Positions 61,332-64,000 of a stretch of DNA of 64,000 nt are shown piece by piece. The notes beneath the pieces were generated by a model, which saw only the letters and a list, made by a program, of their open reading frames with translations, did no database searches and was not told where the DNA came from. The stretch comes from Butyrivibrio sp. MB2005. Lineage in GTDB: Bacteria; Bacillota; Clostridia; Lachnospirales; Lachnospiraceae. Position 1 is the stretch's first letter. Each line of letters opens with the position of its first letter. Location of the stretch: the NCBI RefSeq assembly GCF_000424285.1, contig NZ_AUJP01000012.1, positions 62,001 through 126,000 on the forward strand. Direction: 5' to 3'. The position numbers were made by a program, and so were the translations under genes.

Positions 61332-62852
61332 ATGGAATTAAAACCAGAAAAAATATCCGAGGTGATTCGAAGCCAGATCAAAAACTATCAAAATGCGATC
61401 ATTCAGAATGAGACCGGAACAGTTCTTACCGTTGGTGACGGTATTTCAAGAGTATCAGGACTCCTGAACTGTATGTCAGGAGAACTTCTTGAGTTCGAGA
61501 ACGGCACATTCGGAATGGCTCAGAACCTCGAAGAGACAGTAGTATCTGCGGTTCTGTTCGGCGAAGATGTTGGTATCAGCGAAGGACAGACCGTTAAGCG
61601 TACCGGACGCGTTGTTTCCGTACCGGTAGGCGATGCAATGATAGGACGTGTTGTAAATGCTATCGGACAGCCGATCGATGGCGCAGGCCCTATCGAATCA
61701 GATGATTATAGACCTGTTGAAATTAAGGCACCCGGCATCATCGAGAGACAGCCCGTTAAAGAGCCGCTTCAGACCGGTATCAAGGCTATCGACTCCATGA
61801 TTCCCATCGGACGCGGACAGCGTGAGCTGATTATCGGTGACCGTCAGACAGGTAAGACCACTATCGCTATAGATACGATCATCAACCAGAAGGGTAAGGA
61901 TGTTATCTGTATCTACGTAGCTATCGGTCAGAAGAGATCAACAGTTACAGGCCTGGTTGCAGAATTGCAGAAAGCCGGCGCTATGGAGTACTCCATAGTT
62001 GTTGCTGCTACAGCATCAGAGCCCAGCCCGCTGCAGTACATCGCTCCTTACACAGGATGTACAATGGGTGAGTATTTTATGAACAAGGGTAAGCACGTGC
62101 TGGTTATCTATGATGACCTTTCCAAGCACGCAGTAGCATATCGTGCACTGTCACTGCTTATCCGCAGACCTCCGGGACGTGAGGCATATCCCGGTGACGT
62201 ATTCTATCTGCACTCAAGACTTCTTGAGAGAGCAGCTAAGCTTTCCGATGAAAACGGCGGCGGCTCACTTACAGCCCTTCCTATCATCGAGACTCAGGCC
62301 GGTGACGTATCTGCTTACATTCCTACAAACGTTATCTCCATCACAGATGGTCAGATATTCCTTGAGACCGAGCTTTTCCACTCTGGTATCATGCCGGCGG
62401 TTAACCCCGGTATCTCAGTATCACGAGTAGGTGGTAATGCTCAGATCAAGGCCATGAAGAAGGTTGCCGGAACCCTGAAGCTTATCTATTCACAGTACAG
62501 AGAGCTGCAGAGCTTTGCTCAGTTCGGTTCTGACCTTGATGAAGACACCAAGTCACGTCTTGCACAGGGTGAAAGAATCGTTGAAGTACTGAAGCAGGAT
62601 AAGAGTTCACCTGTTGCCGTAGAGAAGCAGGTAGCCATTCTGTACGCGGTTATCAACAACGTTCTTACAGAAGTTGCTGTTACTGATATAGCTGAGTACG
62701 AAGCAGGCCTCTTCGATTTCCTTGATTCAAATCCTGACGGAAGCGATGTTATGAAGACAATCCGCGAGACAGGAAAACTTGAATCAGATACCGAAGAAAA
62801 GCTTAAGAACGTACTTAAGGCTTATACCGATAATTTCCTTAGCAGGAAATAA
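61332..62852 (+). CDS. atpA: F-type ATP synthase subunit alpha
   Basis: A 506-residue non-catalytic nucleotide-binding subunit. Walker A is [14 protein letters not shown] (about residues 169 to 182), [38 protein letters not shown] contains the Walker B region, and [14 protein letters not shown] is the ATPase alpha/beta signature. Length and motifs are normal. ACGGAGG precedes the ATG. Confidence 0.97.
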   Translation: MELKPEKISEVIRSQIKNYQNAIIQNETGTVLTVGDGISRVSGLLNCMSGELLEFENGTFGMAQNLEETVVSAVLFGEDVGISEGQTVKRTGRVVSVPVGDAMIGRVVNAIGQPIDGAGPIESDDYRPVEIKAPGIIERQPVKEPLQTGIKAIDSMIPIGRGQRELIIGDRQTGKTTIAIDTIINQKGKDVICIYVAIGQKRSTVTGLVAELQKAGAMEYSIVVAATASEPSPLQYIAPYTGCTMGEYFMNKGKHVLVIYDDLSKHAVAYRALSLLIRRPPGREAYPGDVFYLHSRLLERAAKLSDENGGGSLTALPIIETQAGDVSAYIPTNVISITDGQIFLETELFHSGIMPAVNPGISVSRVGGNAQIKAMKKVAGTLKLIYSQYRELQSFAQFGSDLDEDTKSRLAQGERIVEVLKQDKSSPVAVEKQVAILYAVINNVLTEVAVTDIAEYEAGLFDFLDSNPDGSDVMKTIRETGKLESDTEEKLKNVLKAYTDNFLSRK

Positions 62853-62872
62853 CAATCACGGAGGAATGATAC

Positions 62873-63730
62873 ATGGCTGCTAATATGAAAGCTGTGAAGC
62901 TCCGGATAAAAAGCGTACAGAGCACCATGCAGATCACAAAGGCGATGCAGCTGGTTGCAGCAAGTAAGCTGAGAAAAGCTAAGGAGAAGGCAGATAATTC
63001 CAAGCCCTACCTTGGAACCTTGCTGGACACCTTAAGAGACATCGCTGACGGTAACCAAGATTTCCAGTCACCTTATACCAAGGTGGGAAGCAATGATAAA
63101 TGGTTATACGTTGTAATCGCAGGTGACAGAGGACTTGCAGGAGGATACAACTCCAACCTGTTTAAGTTCATGGAAAGCGAGACAAAGGGACGCGACATCG
63201 AGGTATTTCCCATTGGTAAGAAATCAGTGGAATACTTCAAACACAGAAATGTTCCGATCTTCACTGAGGAATTTTCAGAGGTTGCCAAGGTAACCATTTC
63301 TGACTGCTTCTCAGTGGCAAATCTTTTATGTAAAGCATATAAAGAAGAAAAATTCGGACATATTTTCCTGTGCTATACGGATTTCATATCCATGATGTCA
63401 CAGGTACCAAAGGCCAGTCCGATACTGCCGCTTTCAGACCTTAAGGTTGAGGATGGAGAACCTAAAAAGTCGAAATCCCTGATTCTGTACGAACCGGATA
63501 GTGAGACTGTTTTCAATACAGTTGTTCCGGAGTATTTGGCGGGAGTGCTTTATTCGAGTATCAATATCTCTGTTGCGAGTGAACTTGCAGCGAGAAGAAC
63601 TGCGATGGAAGCAGCTACCGACAACGCAGAAGAAATGATAGAAACACTTAGTTTGTACTATAACAGAGCACGACAGGCAAGCATCACGCAGGAAATCACG
63701 GAGATCGTTGCCGGTGCCGAAGAGCCGTAA
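62873..63730 (+). CDS. atpG: F-type ATP synthase subunit gamma
   Basis: A 285-residue central-stalk subunit. AANMKAVKLRIKSVQSTMQITKAMQLVAASKLRKA is the N-terminal helix, VIAGDRGLAGGYNSN the conserved middle, and ATDNAEEMIETLSLYYNRARQASITQEITEIVAGAEEP the C-terminal helix with the family signature. The gene lies 20 bases after atpA and 15 before atpD. ACGGAGG precedes the ATG. Confidence 0.95.
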   Translation: MAANMKAVKLRIKSVQSTMQITKAMQLVAASKLRKAKEKADNSKPYLGTLLDTLRDIADGNQDFQSPYTKVGSNDKWLYVVIAGDRGLAGGYNSNLFKFMESETKGRDIEVFPIGKKSVEYFKHRNVPIFTEEFSEVAKVTISDCFSVANLLCKAYKEEKFGHIFLCYTDFISMMSQVPKASPILPLSDLKVEDGEPKKSKSLILYEPDSETVFNTVVPEYLAGVLYSSINISVASELAARRTAMEAATDNAEEMIETLSLYYNRARQASITQEITEIVAGAEEP

Positions 63731-63745
63731 AGGAGAAAACTCACA

Positions 63746-64000
63746 ATGAGTGAAAAACATGTTGGAAAGGTAATACAGGTAACAGGACCTGTCCTTGACA
63801 TTCGTTTTGGCGAGGGTGAGCTGCCGGATCTGCATAGTGCTATTGAAATTCAGAATGGAGATACAACTCTTGTTGCTGAGGTAGCACAGCAGATAGGTGA
63901 TGATGTAGTTCGTTGTATTGCAATGAGCTCCACGGACGGACTTGTTCGTGGAACCGACGCTGTTGATACAGCGAATCCTATATCTGTTCCGGTAGGTGAT
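63746..64000 (+). CDS. atpD: F-type ATP synthase subunit beta (partial, cut by window end)
   Basis: The first 85 residues of the catalytic beta subunit: [20 protein letters not shown] and [24 protein letters not shown] are the N-terminal crown and linker. The frame runs off the right edge before Walker A. AAAGGAGAAAAC precedes the ATG. atpC is expected beyond the window. Confidence 0.94.
   Translation, partial: MSEKHVGKVIQVTGPVLDIRFGEGELPDLHSAIEIQNGDTTLVAEVAQQIGDDVVRCIAMSSTDGLVRGTDAVDTANPISVPVGD

Overview
The window looks like chromosomal DNA of a low-to-mid GC anaerobic Firmicute, most probably a Lachnospiraceae of the Butyrivibrio/Pseudobutyrivibrio type. This rests on the hprK-glk-murB-rapZ-whiA-Crh-like block, pyruvate formate-lyase with its activase, a c subunit with the two-carboxylate (Na+-type) signature, many GGDEF proteins and Gram-positive style Shine-Dalgarno sites. 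The genus is inferred; no rRNA or tRNA gene is visible.

Layout. 1-3.5 kb: end of an unknown gene, dgt (dGTPase) and guaA. 3.5-8.7 kb: an accessory stretch with an array of TATATACC-bounded inverted repeats, a solo PD-(D/E)XK-like protein, and a patchwork of decayed genes (HAD fragment, GNAT pair, sugar-epimerase remnant). It also holds a P-loop kinase behind a possible leader peptide, a methyltransferase and an acetyltransferase. 8.7-20.9 kb: metabolic and transport genes, including a five-gene minus-strand operon (glutamine amidotransferase-like hydrolase, polar amino-acid ABC transporter, cytidylate-kinase-like protein), a radical SAM protein, an NSS symporter and an ABC-F ATPase.

20.9-27.6 kb: a signalling island. 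A plus-strand operon encodes GGDEF, a degenerate HD-GYP and a sugar-type binding lipoprotein. It converges on a minus-strand pair of paralogous membrane GGDEF proteins. 27.7-30.8 kb: a ydjI/ydjG/ydjH-like membrane-stress operon (SPFH, zinc-ribbon and TPM proteins) without a PspA gene. 31-40.3 kb: ftsH, uvrC, then hprK, glk, murB, rapZ, whiA and an HPr paralogue with Glu at position 15. This is a carbon-regulation and cell-wall block close to the Bacillus yvcJ-whiA-crh locus but lacking yvcK.

40.3-49.4 kb: a lipid kinase, cyclophilin, an acetyltransferase, a Na/phosphate cotransporter, and hypB-pflA-pflB. 49.4-50.85 kb: an insertion zone between convergent pflB and mgtE, holding a solo IS200-like element and a DUF559 endonuclease gene bracketed by inverted multi-hairpin repeats. 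A third copy of the repeat lies inside the ATP synthase operon between atpB and atpE. 50.8-58.1 kb: mgtE, a 1267-residue ECF-S-like/beta-propeller/GGDEF receptor, and aspS. 58.3-64 kb: the F-type ATP synthase operon in the order atpZ-like, atpI, B, E, F, H, A, G, D, with atpD cut by the window end.

The most novel candidate is the DUF559 gene with its hairpin-rich repeat, which looks like an undescribed small mobile or repeat-propagating unit. Next are the propeller-GGDEF receptor and the GGDEF/degenerate HD-GYP/binding-protein operon, both suggesting that an extracellular or membrane nutrient signal feeds c-di-GMP control.
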